This document shows positions 36,944 through 45,664 of a stretch of DNA of 64,000 nt, in pieces (the first letter of the stretch is position 1; every line of letters starts with the position of its first letter). The notes under the pieces are model-generated. The model searched no databases and had not been told where the DNA came from. It saw only the letters and a list, made by a program, of their open reading frames with translations. Source of the stretch: Martelella sp. HB161492 (lineage in GTDB: Bacteria; Pseudomonadota; Alphaproteobacteria; Rhizobiales; Rhizobiaceae). The position numbers and the translations under genes are program-made. The stretch covers positions 248,001 through 312,000 of the forward strand of contig NZ_JAATVV010000004.1 in NCBI RefSeq assembly GCF_013184775.1. Reading direction: 5' to 3'.

Positions 36944-38188
36944 ATGACTGAAAACACAGCCGCAGCGGCAAGGCCAACCATGTCCAAATGGGAGGTCGTG
37001 GTGATGATGGCGATGCTGATGGCGCTCAATGCGCTCGCCATCGACATCATGCTGCCGGGCCTGCAGCAGATCGGCGCCTCGCTCGGCGTCGAGGATGAAA
37101 ACAGCCGGCAATTCATTGTCACCGCCTATGTGCTCGGCATGGGATTCGCCCAGCTGTTTTTCGGCCCGCTTTCCGATCGCTTCGGCCGCAAGCTGCCGCT
37201 TCTGGCGGGCATTATTGTCTATCTGGCCGGATCACTGGCGGCGGCGATTGTGCCAAGCTTCATGATGATGCTGGTGATCCGCTTCATCCAGGGCATCGGC
37301 TCCGCCTCGACCCGCGTCATCTCCATCTCGATCGTCCGCGATCTATATGGCGGCCGGAAGATGGCCGAGGTCATGTCGCTGGTGATGATGGTCTTCATGA
37401 TCATTCCAATCGTCGCACCGACCATCGGCCAGTCGATCCTCTTTGTCGGCGAATGGCACCTCATCTTCCTGTTTCTGGCGCTGTTTGCGGCGGCGATGTT
37501 CCTGTGGGTGCTGATCCGGCTGCCGGAAACGCTTAATCCGAAGGATGTGCGTGAATTCAGTGTCGCCTCGGTGGTGCGTGGCTTCATCATGGTTCTGTCG
37601 AACGGCACCGCCGCGCTCTACATTCTCGCGGCAACACTGATCCAGGGCTGCATGTTCGGCTACATCACCTCGGCCCAGCAGATCTATATCGAGGTGTTCG
37701 GCATCGGCACACTGTTCCCGATCGCCTTTGCCGGGATCGGCGTCGTCTTGTCCGCCTCGGCGCTGGCCAATTCACGCATGGTCGGCAAATTCGGCATGCG
37801 CCGTCTGTCACAGACCGCATTGATCGGCTTCGTCGCCACGATGGCACTCTGGCTGATCCTCGATCTCGCCTTTGGCGGACACATGCCGTTCTTGCTGTTC
37901 TATGCCCTGTTTGCGATCGGCTGGTTCCAGTATGGCTGGCTCGGCGCCAACATCAACACCATGGCGATGGAGCCGCTCGGCCATATCGCCGGCATTGGCT
38001 CCTCTGTGCTCGGCTTTACCGGCACGGCCGGATCTGCCCTGCTCGGCTCGCTGGTCGGACTGTCGTTCAACGGCACGACCACGCCGCTGATCACCGGCTT
38101 TTTCTGCTTTGGCGTGGCGACACTCGCTGTGGTGGTGATCGCCGAACGCGGCAAGCTGTTCAGGCCGCATAATCCGGCCGCAGAATGA
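36944..38188 (+). CDS. MFS transporter, Bcr/CflA drug-resistance family, copy 2
   Basis: The 414-residue protein has the same 12-segment plan as its neighbour, with MLMALNALAIDIMLPGLQQI identical and most other segments very similar. Motif A reads GPLSDRFGRKLPLL. The start MTENTAAAARPTMSK at 36944 has AGGA seven bases upstream; the open frame before it is untranslated. The pair arose by tandem duplication. The differences concentrate in loops and in the middle segments, which would allow different substrates. Confidence 0.88.
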   Translation: MTENTAAAARPTMSKWEVVVMMAMLMALNALAIDIMLPGLQQIGASLGVEDENSRQFIVTAYVLGMGFAQLFFGPLSDRFGRKLPLLAGIIVYLAGSLAAAIVPSFMMMLVIRFIQGIGSASTRVISISIVRDLYGGRKMAEVMSLVMMVFMIIPIVAPTIGQSILFVGEWHLIFLFLALFAAAMFLWVLIRLPETLNPKDVREFSVASVVRGFIMVLSNGTAALYILAATLIQGCMFGYITSAQQIYIEVFGIGTLFPIAFAGIGVVLSASALANSRMVGKFGMRRLSQTALIGFVATMALWLILDLAFGGHMPFLLFYALFAIGWFQYGWLGANINTMAMEPLGHIAGIGSSVLGFTGTAGSALLGSLVGLSFNGTTTPLITGFFCFGVATLAVVVIAERGKLFRPHNPAAE

Positions 38189-38190
38189 TA

Positions 38191-38218
38191 AAGGCCGCTG
38201 TCATCGCGGCAGCGGCCT
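38191..38218. repeat. Hairpin, left copy flanking the palindromic repeat
   Basis: AGGCCGCTG-TCATCG-CGGCAGCGGCCT is a hairpin directly after the MFS stop. The same hairpin, with one base changed, recurs at 38427-38453. The two copies bracket the repeat element. Confidence 0.85.
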
Positions 38219-38426
38219 CAGACAGCTGACAAACCTCTCCCCTTCTTTCTGCCGTCATGCCTGTGCTTGTCACAGGCATCCAGCCGACGCGCGTCTGCGC
38301 GGCGAAAGAACTTTTCGATTGAATGCCTTATGAAACTGGATCCCCGTGACAAGCACGGGGATGACGACTGACGAAGGCGCTACTCCACCTCAAACATGCA
38401 ATCTGAATGACTTTGTCAGCTGTCTG
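38219..38426. repeat. Long palindromic intergenic repeat, copy B
   Basis: The 208-bp element has 15-bp perfect terminal inverted repeats, CAGACAGCTGACAAA (38219-38233) and TTTGTCAGCTGTCTG (38412-38426). Inside it lie GCCTGTG-CTTGT-CACAGGC and CCCCGTG-ACAAG-CACGGGG hairpins. From 38231 it matches copy A (7765-7960) almost throughout. It has no coding capacity and looks like a non-autonomous mobile or REP-like element. Confidence 0.87.
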
Positions 38427-38456
38427 AGGCCGCTGCCATCGCGGCAGCGGCCTTTT
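38427..38456 (+). terminator. Hairpin, right copy; terminator of the MFS gene
   Basis: AGGCCGCTGCC-ATC-GCGGCAGCGGCCT followed by TTTT is a GC-rich rho-independent terminator. It duplicates the hairpin at 38191-38218 on the other side of the repeat element; the T tract here suggests it is the original downstream half. Confidence 0.75.
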
Positions 38457-38514
38457 CGTCTCTGAACCGCAGTTCCGCCCTGACGCATTGGCCGCCAGGG
38501 TGCATGCCTGCGGG

Positions 38515-39342
38515 CTAAAGCGTGAAGACCTTCTGACGCAGTTCCTGCCAGCTTTCCCGGTCCGGCGCGCCCAAGAGACCACCCTCGAGATGCGAGGGCA
38601 GATAGGCAGAACCGTCATAGCGGGCGATATAGGCTCCGGCCTCCAGCCCTATCAGGACACCGGCAAGATGATCCCAGGGCATGATCTTGAAATAGGTGAA
38701 GAAGTGCAGCCCGCCCGAGGCAAAGGCGCGATATTCGACAGCCGCACAGCGATAGCTCGCCGCAAAGCGCACCTTGGCAAGATTGGCGAGCAGGCCGGCC
38801 CGCTCATCCCCCGGCATGAAGGCAATCGATGCGGTTCCGAGCATCTGATCGAGCGGCACGGGATCAGCGACCTTCATCCGCTGGGATGTGCCGTCGGCAC
38901 GCTTCAGCCAGGTGCCAGCGCCCTTTTCAGCAACCATGAAATCATCGCCCATCGGGTCATAGATCAGGCCGGCAACGGTCTCGCCCTTTTCGACGATGGC
39001 CATCATGACGCCATAGGCGGAAATGCCGTTGGCGAAATTGAACGTGCCATCAATCGGATCGACGACAACGGCAAGTTCGGCATGCTGCAGCTTCTCGAGC
39101 AGTGACGGATCGGCAGCAACCCCTTCTTCACCGATGAAGCTGGCACCGGGCAGGATCTCGGCGACACCCGCCTTGATCACCCGCTCCGCACCGGTGTCAG
39201 CCACGGTGACCAGATCGCTCGGCTCCGATTTTTCGGCAACCTCGCTGGTTTCAAGCCTGCGGAAACGCGGCAGGATCTCCTCGCGGGCGGCACGGCGCAT
39301 CAGCGCCGAGAGCTGGTCGAGAGTGTCGGATGTGATCGTCAT
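38515..39342 (-). CDS. Inositol monophosphatase family protein
   Basis: The 275-residue enzyme belongs to the lithium-sensitive phosphatase superfamily. Metal-binding motifs are GEEG (71-74), DPIDGTFNFANG (95-106) and the late WDHLAG (about 224-229). The substrate cannot be settled: inositol phosphate, 3'-phosphoadenosine phosphate and histidinol phosphate are options in this superfamily. DPIDGT followed by FNFANG, rather than TNF, is a mild deviation. It is divergent from rpsD. Confidence 0.87.
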   Translation of the reverse strand: MTITSDTLDQLSALMRRAAREEILPRFRRLETSEVAEKSEPSDLVTVADTGAERVIKAGVAEILPGASFIGEEGVAADPSLLEKLQHAELAVVVDPIDGTFNFANGISAYGVMMAIVEKGETVAGLIYDPMGDDFMVAEKGAGTWLKRADGTSQRMKVADPVPLDQMLGTASIAFMPGDERAGLLANLAKVRFAASYRCAAVEYRAFASGGLHFFTYFKIMPWDHLAGVLIGLEAGAYIARYDGSAYLPSHLEGGLLGAPDRESWQELRQKVFTL

Positions 39343-39670
39343 CGGAAAATCCTTTGCTTGAAATGGATGGAAGCGTTATGCCCCCTGTGGCGGCGGCAGT
39401 CCATGTAAAAGGCCGCGGAAACGGCCGGAGATCAAGCTTTGCACCGGATTGGCAGCCCTGGTGAGTTGACAATTCAGCCGATCCCGATTATGTCCGCCCG
39501 AACGCTGGCTCCGGCTGGCGTCTTAACTGACATGTCCCGTGGTTTTCCGGGCGCTTTTGATCCGTGAAAACCTGTCAGGCCCACTCCGAAAGGACAGGCC
39601 AGAGGAGGGCGTGTTTCCTTCCATGCCGGTTCAATATGGGCCGGCTGAACACTTTTGATAAGGAAATACG
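39343..39670. other. Divergent intergenic region with the rpsD promoter and leader
   Basis: There is no gene. It carries the rpsD promoter candidate (39466-39494) and a leader of about 170 bases with two possible stems: CCTGTC/GACAGG (about 39570-39597) and GCCGG/CCGGC around 39623-39645. Whether S4 protein binds the leader cannot be told from sequence. Confidence 0.55.
39466..39494 (+). promoter_or_regulatory. Promoter of rpsD
   Basis: TTGACA (39466-39471), a 17-base spacer and TATGTC (39489-39494) form a sigma70-type promoter about 175 bases before the rpsD start codon. Confidence 0.55.
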
Positions 39671-40288
39671 ATGAGCAAGCGCGAATCGTCCAAGCATAAA
39701 ATTGACCGCCGTATGGGCGAAAACATCTGGGGCCGTCCGAAGTCCCCGGTAAACCGCCGCGAATATGGCCCCGGCCAGCACGGCCAGCGCCGCAAGGGCA
39801 AGCTGTCGGACTTCGGTGTGCAGCTGCGCGCCAAGCAGAAGCTGAAGGGCTATTACGGCGAACTGCGTGAAAAGCAGTTCCACGCAATCTTCGTTGAAGC
39901 CAACCGCCGCAAGGGCGACACCGGTGAAAACCTGGTTGGCCTGCTGGAAAGCCGTCTCGACGCTATCGTTTACCGCGCCAAGTTCGTACCGACGGTCTTT
40001 GCTGCCCGTCAGTTCGTCAACCACGGCCACGTCACCGTCAACGGTACCCGCGTCAACATCGGTTCCTACCGTTGCAAGGCCGGCGATGTGATCGAGATCC
40101 GTGAGCGCTCCAAGCAGCTCGCTTCCGTTCTCGAAGCAACCCAGCTCGCTGAACGCGATGTTCCGGATTACATTGAAGTTGACCACAACAAGATGGTTGC
40201 GACCTTCGTACGGGTTCCGGCTCTTGCCGACATCCCCTACCCGGTCATCATGGAACCGAACCTGGTCGTCGAATTCTATTCGCGCTGA
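39671..40288 (+). CDS. rpsD: 30S ribosomal protein S4
   Basis: S4 nucleates assembly of the small ribosomal subunit by binding 16S rRNA. The 205-residue protein starts [21 protein letters not shown] and contains the S4 RNA-binding domain ([35 protein letters not shown], about 95-129). AAGGAA precedes the ATG. It is monocistronic here with its own terminator, as usual in Rhizobiales, rather than in an alpha operon with rpoA. Confidence 0.97.
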   Translation: MSKRESSKHKIDRRMGENIWGRPKSPVNRREYGPGQHGQRRKGKLSDFGVQLRAKQKLKGYYGELREKQFHAIFVEANRRKGDTGENLVGLLESRLDAIVYRAKFVPTVFAARQFVNHGHVTVNGTRVNIGSYRCKAGDVIEIRERSKQLASVLEATQLAERDVPDYIEVDHNKMVATFVRVPALADIPYPVIMEPNLVVEFYSR

Positions 40289-40312
40289 TTTCTTCAGCGA
40301 TCGCTTTGTGGA

Positions 40313-40337
40313 AAGCCGCCCTTCGGGGCGGCTTTTT
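40313..40337 (+). terminator. Rho-independent terminator of rpsD
   Basis: AAGCCGCCC-TTCG-GGGCGGCTT is a 9-bp stem with a stable TTCG tetraloop, followed by TTT, 24 bases after the rpsD stop. Confidence 0.9.
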
Positions 40338-40398
40338 CAGTTTGCAGCCGGGCGCGCCTGCGCAATGATCGGCAGCAGCGGAAACCCGGGGGCATGGC

Positions 40399-41325
40399 AT
40401 GGATCTTCAAAGTCTGGTCGACGATATCGTCCGCGAGCTTTCGCCACGCCTCGGCGAAGGTTCGGTGGCCAATTACATTCCGGAGCTCGCCAAGGTCGAC
40501 CCGATGCAGCTGGGGATCGCCATCACCACGGTTGACGGCACCACCTACAGGGCTGGCGATGCTGATACCTCCTTCTCGATCCAGAGTATTTCCAAGGTCT
40601 TCATGCTGACGCTGGCGCTGGGCAAAACCGGCGAAGCGCTGTGGAAACGGGTCGGGCGGGAACCTTCAGGCTCTGCATTCAATTCGATTGTCCAGCTGGA
40701 ACACGAACACGGCATTCCGCGCAATCCCTTCATCAATGCCGGCGCCATCGTTGTCACCGACATTGTGCTTGCCGGCCACAAGCCACGCGAAGCCATTGGC
40801 GAATTCCTGCATTTCATGCGGTTCCTGGCCGATGACGAGACCATCGTCATCGACGAGAAGGTGGCCCGCTCGGAGCAGCATACCGGCTTTCGCAATTTCG
40901 CGCTCGGCGACTTCATGCGCTCCTTCGGCAATCTCGTCCATCCGACCGAACTGACCCTCGGCGTCTATTTTCACCAATGCGCACTGGCGATGAACTGCGT
41001 TCAGCTCTCCCATGCCGGGCTGTACCTCGCCAACCGCGGCACCAATCCGATCACCGGCCTCTCGGTTGTCTCGCCACGCAGGGCGCGCCGCATCAATGCG
41101 CTGATGCTGACCTGTGGCCATTATGACGGATCGGGGGATTTCGCCTATCGTGTCGGCCTGCCGGGCAAGTCCGGCGTCGGCGGCGGCATTCTCGCCATTG
41201 CGCCCGGCAAGGCCTCGATTGCGGTCTGGTCGCCGGGCCTCAACGAGGTCGGCAACTCGGCCCTTGGTGCCGATGCGCTGGAAATGCTGGCCGCTCGCAC
41301 GGGCTGGTCCGTATTCGGCACTTGA
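40399..41325 (+). CDS. glsA: Glutaminase
   Basis: This serine-type glutaminase converts L-glutamine to glutamate and ammonia. The beta-lactamase-like fold shows the S63-x-x-K66 catalytic pair in SIQSISKVF. Other typical blocks are [22 protein letters not shown] and the late [12 protein letters not shown]. The protein has 308 residues, normal. The start at 40399 lies five bases after another ATG in a different frame. It lies 95 bp before ttcA. Confidence 0.94.
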   Translation: MDLQSLVDDIVRELSPRLGEGSVANYIPELAKVDPMQLGIAITTVDGTTYRAGDADTSFSIQSISKVFMLTLALGKTGEALWKRVGREPSGSAFNSIVQLEHEHGIPRNPFINAGAIVVTDIVLAGHKPREAIGEFLHFMRFLADDETIVIDEKVARSEQHTGFRNFALGDFMRSFGNLVHPTELTLGVYFHQCALAMNCVQLSHAGLYLANRGTNPITGLSVVSPRRARRINALMLTCGHYDGSGDFAYRVGLPGKSGVGGGILAIAPGKASIAVWSPGLNEVGNSALGADALEMLAARTGWSVFGT

Positions 41326-41419
41326 TCTTGGCGCCATGAAAGGGCATGTGCCTCGACAGAGCATCAGACGATAGCGATTGATCGCCCGATGCGACGGATT
41401 AGCGACGGCGGAGTTAACC

Positions 41420-42328
41420 ATGGACCTGATGATGCACATCGATGAAAGCGGCGAGAGTGAAGACAGCAGCTCGCCAGCCATCTTTGCCGATGCCCCCTCC
41501 TCCGTCTCCTTCAACAAGCTGCGCAAGCGGCTGATCCGCCAGGTGCGTCAGGCGATTGCCGACTTCGACATGCTGAAAGGCCAGAAGCGCTGGCTGGTGG
41601 CACTTTCCGGCGGCAAGGACAGTTACGGCCTGCTCGCGGTGCTGATGGACCTGAAATGGCGCGGCCTGCTGCCGGTCGAGCTCGTTGCCTGCAATCTCGA
41701 TCAGGGTCAGCCGAACTTTCCCAAACATATCCTGCCCGACTATCTCGAACGGATCGGTGTGCGTCACCGGATCGAATATCAGGATACCTATTCGATCGTC
41801 ACCGACAAGCTTGCACCCGGCTCGACCTATTGTTCGCTCTGTTCGCGCCTCAGGCGCGGCCATCTCTATCGCGTCGCCCGCGAGGAAGGCTGCGACGCGC
41901 TGGTGCTCGGCCATCATCGCGAAGACATTCTCGAAACCTTCTTCATGAACCTGTTCCATGGCGGCAAGCTTGCCACCATGCCGGCCAAGCTGTTGAACGA
42001 CGAAGGCGATCTGATGGTGTTGCGACCGCTCGCCTACGCAGCGGAAGACGACCTGGCGAAATTCGCCGAAGCCATGGCTTTTCCGATCATTCCCTGCGAT
42101 CTCTGCGGCTCGCAGGACGGTTTGCAGCGCAATGCAATGAAGGCAATGCTTGCCGATATGGAAGCCCGCATGCCCGGCCGCAAGGAGGTCATGCTGCGCG
42201 CGCTCGGCCACGCCAACCCATCGCATCTGCTCGATCCGAAGATCTTCGATTTTTCAGCACTGACGAAACAGAGCTCCAGCAAGACAGACCTCACCGAAAG
42301 CAGCAACGTCACAACGTCTGACGATTAA
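41420..42328 (+). CDS. ttcA: tRNA 2-thiocytidine(32) synthetase TtcA
   Basis: TtcA thiolates cytidine 32 of tRNAs using ATP and an iron-sulfur cluster. From ATG 41420 the protein has 302 residues. The PP-loop SGGKDS is at 63-68. C138 and C141 (CSLC) and the later CDLC-type cysteines near 226-229 fit the cluster ligands. GCGGAG lies six bases before this ATG; an in-frame start 42 bases upstream is weaker. It converges with the zeta-toxin-like gene, with only 9 bp between the stops. Confidence 0.93.
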   Translation: MDLMMHIDESGESEDSSSPAIFADAPSSVSFNKLRKRLIRQVRQAIADFDMLKGQKRWLVALSGGKDSYGLLAVLMDLKWRGLLPVELVACNLDQGQPNFPKHILPDYLERIGVRHRIEYQDTYSIVTDKLAPGSTYCSLCSRLRRGHLYRVAREEGCDALVLGHHREDILETFFMNLFHGGKLATMPAKLLNDEGDLMVLRPLAYAAEDDLAKFAEAMAFPIIPCDLCGSQDGLQRNAMKAMLADMEARMPGRKEVMLRALGHANPSHLLDPKIFDFSALTKQSSSKTDLTESSNVTTSDD

Positions 42329-42337
42329 CCGCTGCCC

Positions 42338-43321
42338 TCATCGGGGTTTACGCATGTCAGGAAGAGCGTCGAAGATCGCTCTGAATTCCGATTCAGTGCC
42401 ACCACGGTTCACCAGATCCAGAAAGACACGGCGAAATTCGATACTGCTCTGAGCGAAGTTGTCGCATTCGAAATGAATGCCGTTTCGATCAAGGATAACC
42501 GCCTTGCCAATACGCCTGGACAGTTCCAGCGAATGCAGCTGGGAGACGCAGTCGCGGTAATGCATGAAACGATCCAGACTGTCGGCATCCGTCATTCTGC
42601 GCGGGCCATTCGCATGGCTATTCTTGAAAGCATCCGTGTCTTCAGCAAAGGCATTCAGCTGGTTCTCATAGCGTACATAGGTCGAGAGACGGCTGATGTC
42701 CGCAGGCGTTGCCAAGGCCCAGAGCTCCACGACCGGAAACCGGTCGCCTAACAGGCCCGGTATGTCTCTGGCAGCACTCTTCATCGGAAATGTATTCTCA
42801 AAAACGACATTCCGCCCCTCCTCTGCAGCCAAACCAATCACCGCCTCACGCATGCGCGAGGCGAAACTGTAGACCTCATACATCCGCTCGTGGCGAAAGG
42901 GTGCGCTGTAGCCCTTTGTGGTGAGCTCATAATAGTTGGGGTGATAGGTCATCAAGGTATCATAGCTGGCGTCGACACACCCCTCCTCACCGAATTGCTG
43001 GCGCAGATGCGACATTGCCGATGTCTTTCCTGCTCCGGGTTGGCCGACGAGAAGCACGAATCGAGGATTAGCACTCCGTACTGTACCGGCGAAAAGATCG
43101 TTCTTGATCCTGACTTGCAGCATTTCCTGCGCCTGTCGCTCATCGATCGTTTCAAATCGCCCGATGCCACAATTTTTCTCGCGGCTATCAACATGTCCTA
43201 TTGCAGAGTTACTGCGCCTGATGATGCCTTTAGGTTCACATCCATCGGCACCCTGAATTGAACCCCGACTTAATTCTTTTTCAGCCCCGCCTGAACCACT
43301 TCTATATATTTTATCAATCAT
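42338..43321 (-). CDS. Zeta-toxin-like kinase, no antitoxin seen
   Basis: The 327-residue protein (start 43321, MIDKIYRSGS) has a P-loop GQPGAGKT at 93-100 preceded by PRFVLLV. DASYDTLMTYHPNYYEL follows, matching the pattern P-x-F-x-LL-GQPGAGKT and the acidic D-x-(F/Y)R..HP block of zeta toxins. Zeta toxins phosphorylate UDP-N-acetylglucosamine and need an epsilon antitoxin; no small antitoxin gene is next to it. The frame extends to 43411, but GAAGGA favours 43321. The 5' region is A/T-rich, pointing to transfer. Another AAA/P-loop kinase cannot be excluded. Confidence 0.7.
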   Translation of the reverse strand: MIDKIYRSGSGGAEKELSRGSIQGADGCEPKGIIRRSNSAIGHVDSREKNCGIGRFETIDERQAQEMLQVRIKNDLFAGTVRSANPRFVLLVGQPGAGKTSAMSHLRQQFGEEGCVDASYDTLMTYHPNYYELTTKGYSAPFRHERMYEVYSFASRMREAVIGLAAEEGRNVVFENTFPMKSAARDIPGLLGDRFPVVELWALATPADISRLSTYVRYENQLNAFAEDTDAFKNSHANGPRRMTDADSLDRFMHYRDCVSQLHSLELSRRIGKAVILDRNGIHFECDNFAQSSIEFRRVFLDLVNRGGTESEFRAIFDALPDMRKPR

Positions 43322-43658
43322 ATACCAAACACATCCTTCGCATATAGAATAAAAGTATACTCTACTTTTGAATTTACCACGTGAAACAAACAATGTTTTA
43401 CAACCAGACATTAATCTATAATTTAAATTACATTGTTGAAATAGATTTCGATTATGGAATGATTGACCAACAAATTAATATAGAGACGATAAACTGATTT
43501 TTTCGGAAATGGATTGGGTGGTGACTTTGACGCTGATGGAAACGCAATTGCACATGCCGGCGCAATGAACAAAACAAACCGATTTGGGCGCTTGAGCCTT
43601 GCCGTTTCCGATTTGCAATGCGAAAAAGCCGTAACCATCAAGCACTGGAGGTGACGAC
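43322..43658. other. AT-rich divergent region between the zeta-like gene and gnd
   Basis: The left two-thirds (about 43270-43510) is markedly A/T-rich, unlike the rest of the window, with TATA-rich runs that may hold the promoter of the zeta-like gene. The right end (43600-43658) becomes GC-rich and carries the gnd ribosome site. No antitoxin-like small gene is supported on either strand. Confidence 0.55.
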
Positions 43659-45095
43659 GTGGAAAAGGCTGAAATCGGATTGATCGGACTCGGTGTCATG
43701 GGCTCGAATCTCGCCCTTAACATCGCCGAAAAAGGCAACAAGATTGCCGTTTACAATCGCACCGTCGACAAGACACGCGCATTTTACAACAATGCCGGCG
43801 CACTTGCCGACCAGATCATCCCGACGGAAACCCTCTCGGAATTTGTGGCAGCCATCCGCCCGCCGCGGCCGATCATCATCATGATCAAGGCCGGCGAAGC
43901 TGTTGATCAGGAAATCGAAAAGCTCCGCCCCTACCTTGGTAACGGTGACATCCTCATCGATGCCGGCAATGCCAACTTCCATGATACGCGGCGGCGCTTC
44001 CAGGAACTGGACGGCACCGGGCTGACCTTTATCGGCATGGGTGTATCCGGTGGTGAAGAAGGTGCGCGCCACGGCCCCTCGATCATGGTTGGCGGCACGG
44101 AAGATTCCTACAAGCGGGTCGAGAAGGTGCTGACCTCGATCTCCGCCAAATATGCGGACGATCCGTGCTGCGCATGGCTGGGTCCGGATGGCGCTGGCCA
44201 CTTCGTCAAGACCGTCCATAACGGCATCGAATATGCCGACATGCAGATGATTGCCGAAATCTACGGCGTCCTGCGTGATGGCCTGAAAATGAGTGCGCCG
44301 GAAATCGCCCATATCTTCGGCGAATGGAATCACGGCCGGCTCAACTCCTTCCTGATCGAGATCACCGAAAAGGTGCTGCTGGCGACCGACCCGCATACCG
44401 GTGCGCATATGCCGGACGTGATTGTTGATGCAGCCGGACAGAAGGGTACCGGCCGCTGGTCGGTCATCGAGGCGCAGCAGCTTGCCATCCCGGCCACCGC
44501 CATCGAGGCCGCCGTTGCCGCCCGGTGCCTGTCGTCCATGCGTGGCGAGCGCAAGGATGCAGAACATCTGTTCGGCAAGAACAATCTTGAATTCGCCATC
44601 GCCCCCGGCCCCTGGCTGAACAAGGATCTCGAACTGGCCCTTTTTGCCGCCAAGATCGCCGCTTACGCTCAGGGCTTCGCGGTCATGGCCGGTGCTTCGC
44701 AGGAATATGGCTGGAAGCTGCCGATGCCGGAAATCGCCCGTATCTGGCGTGCCGGCTGCATCATCCGCTCGCAGTTCCTGGATGAAATCACCAAGGCCTT
44801 CACCGAAACGCCCGATGTGGCGAACCTGATCGTCACACCCGCCTTCTCGGCCATGGTCAAGGAAAGCCTGCCATCGCTGCGTCGTATCGTTTCGGCGTCG
44901 ACCGCTGCCGGTATTCCGGTTCCGGGGCTGGCATCGGCACTGACCTATTTCGACGCCTATCGTCAGGGTCGCGGCACCGCAAACCTCATTCAGGCGCAGC
45001 GCGATTTCTTCGGCGCCCATGGCTTCGATCGCCTGGATGGTCTTGATGTGCACCACGGCCCCTGGGGTTCAGGTGCCAGCGCCGAACGCGGCTGA
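43659..45095 (+). CDS. gnd: 6-phosphogluconate dehydrogenase (decarboxylating)
   Basis: This oxidative pentose-phosphate enzyme turns 6-phosphogluconate into ribulose 5-phosphate with NADPH formation. The N-terminal Rossmann motif is GLGVMG (residues 10-15). Substrate-site blocks GVSGGEEGARHGPS and KTVHNGIEYADMQ are intact, as is the C-terminal RDFFGAHGFDRLDG. The protein has 478 residues. The start is GTG 43659 with GGAGG seven bases upstream. It has its own terminator, and no zwf or edd gene lies beside it. Confidence 0.95.
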   Translation: MEKAEIGLIGLGVMGSNLALNIAEKGNKIAVYNRTVDKTRAFYNNAGALADQIIPTETLSEFVAAIRPPRPIIIMIKAGEAVDQEIEKLRPYLGNGDILIDAGNANFHDTRRRFQELDGTGLTFIGMGVSGGEEGARHGPSIMVGGTEDSYKRVEKVLTSISAKYADDPCCAWLGPDGAGHFVKTVHNGIEYADMQMIAEIYGVLRDGLKMSAPEIAHIFGEWNHGRLNSFLIEITEKVLLATDPHTGAHMPDVIVDAAGQKGTGRWSVIEAQQLAIPATAIEAAVAARCLSSMRGERKDAEHLFGKNNLEFAIAPGPWLNKDLELALFAAKIAAYAQGFAVMAGASQEYGWKLPMPEIARIWRAGCIIRSQFLDEITKAFTETPDVANLIVTPAFSAMVKESLPSLRRIVSASTAAGIPVPGLASALTYFDAYRQGRGTANLIQAQRDFFGAHGFDRLDGLDVHHGPWGSGASAERG

Positions 45096-45119
45096 TCATT
45101 TCAGCAACAGGCAATTCTG

Positions 45120-45147
45120 GCGGCGGCTGTTACAGCCGCCGCTTTTT
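45120..45147 (+). terminator. Rho-independent terminator of gnd
   Basis: GCGGCGGCTG-TTA-CAGCCGCCGC is a 10-bp perfect stem followed by TTTTT, 24 bases after the gnd stop. Confidence 0.92.
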
Positions 45148-45275
45148 CATATTCACGGGTTTACCATTGACCCTGACAAGTTATTTCCCAACACTCGGCT
45201 CTCCAGACGTGCTGCATGGTCCGATTGCGGCGTAGAACCGTTGCGTGCCTTCCCGCGCGCAGACAGGAGATCCGG

Positions 45276-45626
45276 ATGCGACACAGCCTGCCTATCGTCA
45301 TCATTGCAATTGCACTTGCCAGCTGCACCCAGCGCCCTGACAGGCTGGTGCCGGTCGCCATTCCACCCTCGAACTACCAGGACCTGAATTGCGACGAACT
45401 GATACGGCTTTACAATGACAATCATGAAAGGCTCGAGCAGCAGATCGCCTCACAGAATCAGGCAATCGTCGGAGATGTGCGGATTTTCGGCGCCGACGTC
45501 GGAACCGTTACCAATCCGGAGCAAAAAGACCTCTCAGGCGATATCCGCCTGTCCATGGGACGGGTGAATGCCATCGACTACACGATGCGCAAGAAGACCT
45601 GCAGCTTGCCCAACGGCGAACGCTGA
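45276..45626 (+). CDS. Small lipoprotein, hypothetical
   Basis: The 116-residue protein starts MRHSLPIVIIAIALASC; L-A-S-C at 14-17 is a lipobox, so C17 should be lipid-modified. The mature part has a coiled, glutamine-rich stretch (NDNHERLEQQIASQNQAIVGD) and a conserved-looking DLNCDELIRLY near the front with a cysteine pair (C53 and C110). ATG 45276 has AGGAGA six bases upstream. I recognise no family. It may anchor in the inner or outer membrane. Confidence 0.75.
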   Translation: MRHSLPIVIIAIALASCTQRPDRLVPVAIPPSNYQDLNCDELIRLYNDNHERLEQQIASQNQAIVGDVRIFGADVGTVTNPEQKDLSGDIRLSMGRVNAIDYTMRKKTCSLPNGER

Positions 45627-45664
45627 GCCATTGGCGGCGGCCGGGAGCCATTGCGTGAAACGCC

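Noticed and set aside
43322-43658. Epsilon-type antitoxin next to the zeta-like gene
   Set aside because: The short frames here are AT-rich shadows without ribosome sites or antitoxin-like composition.
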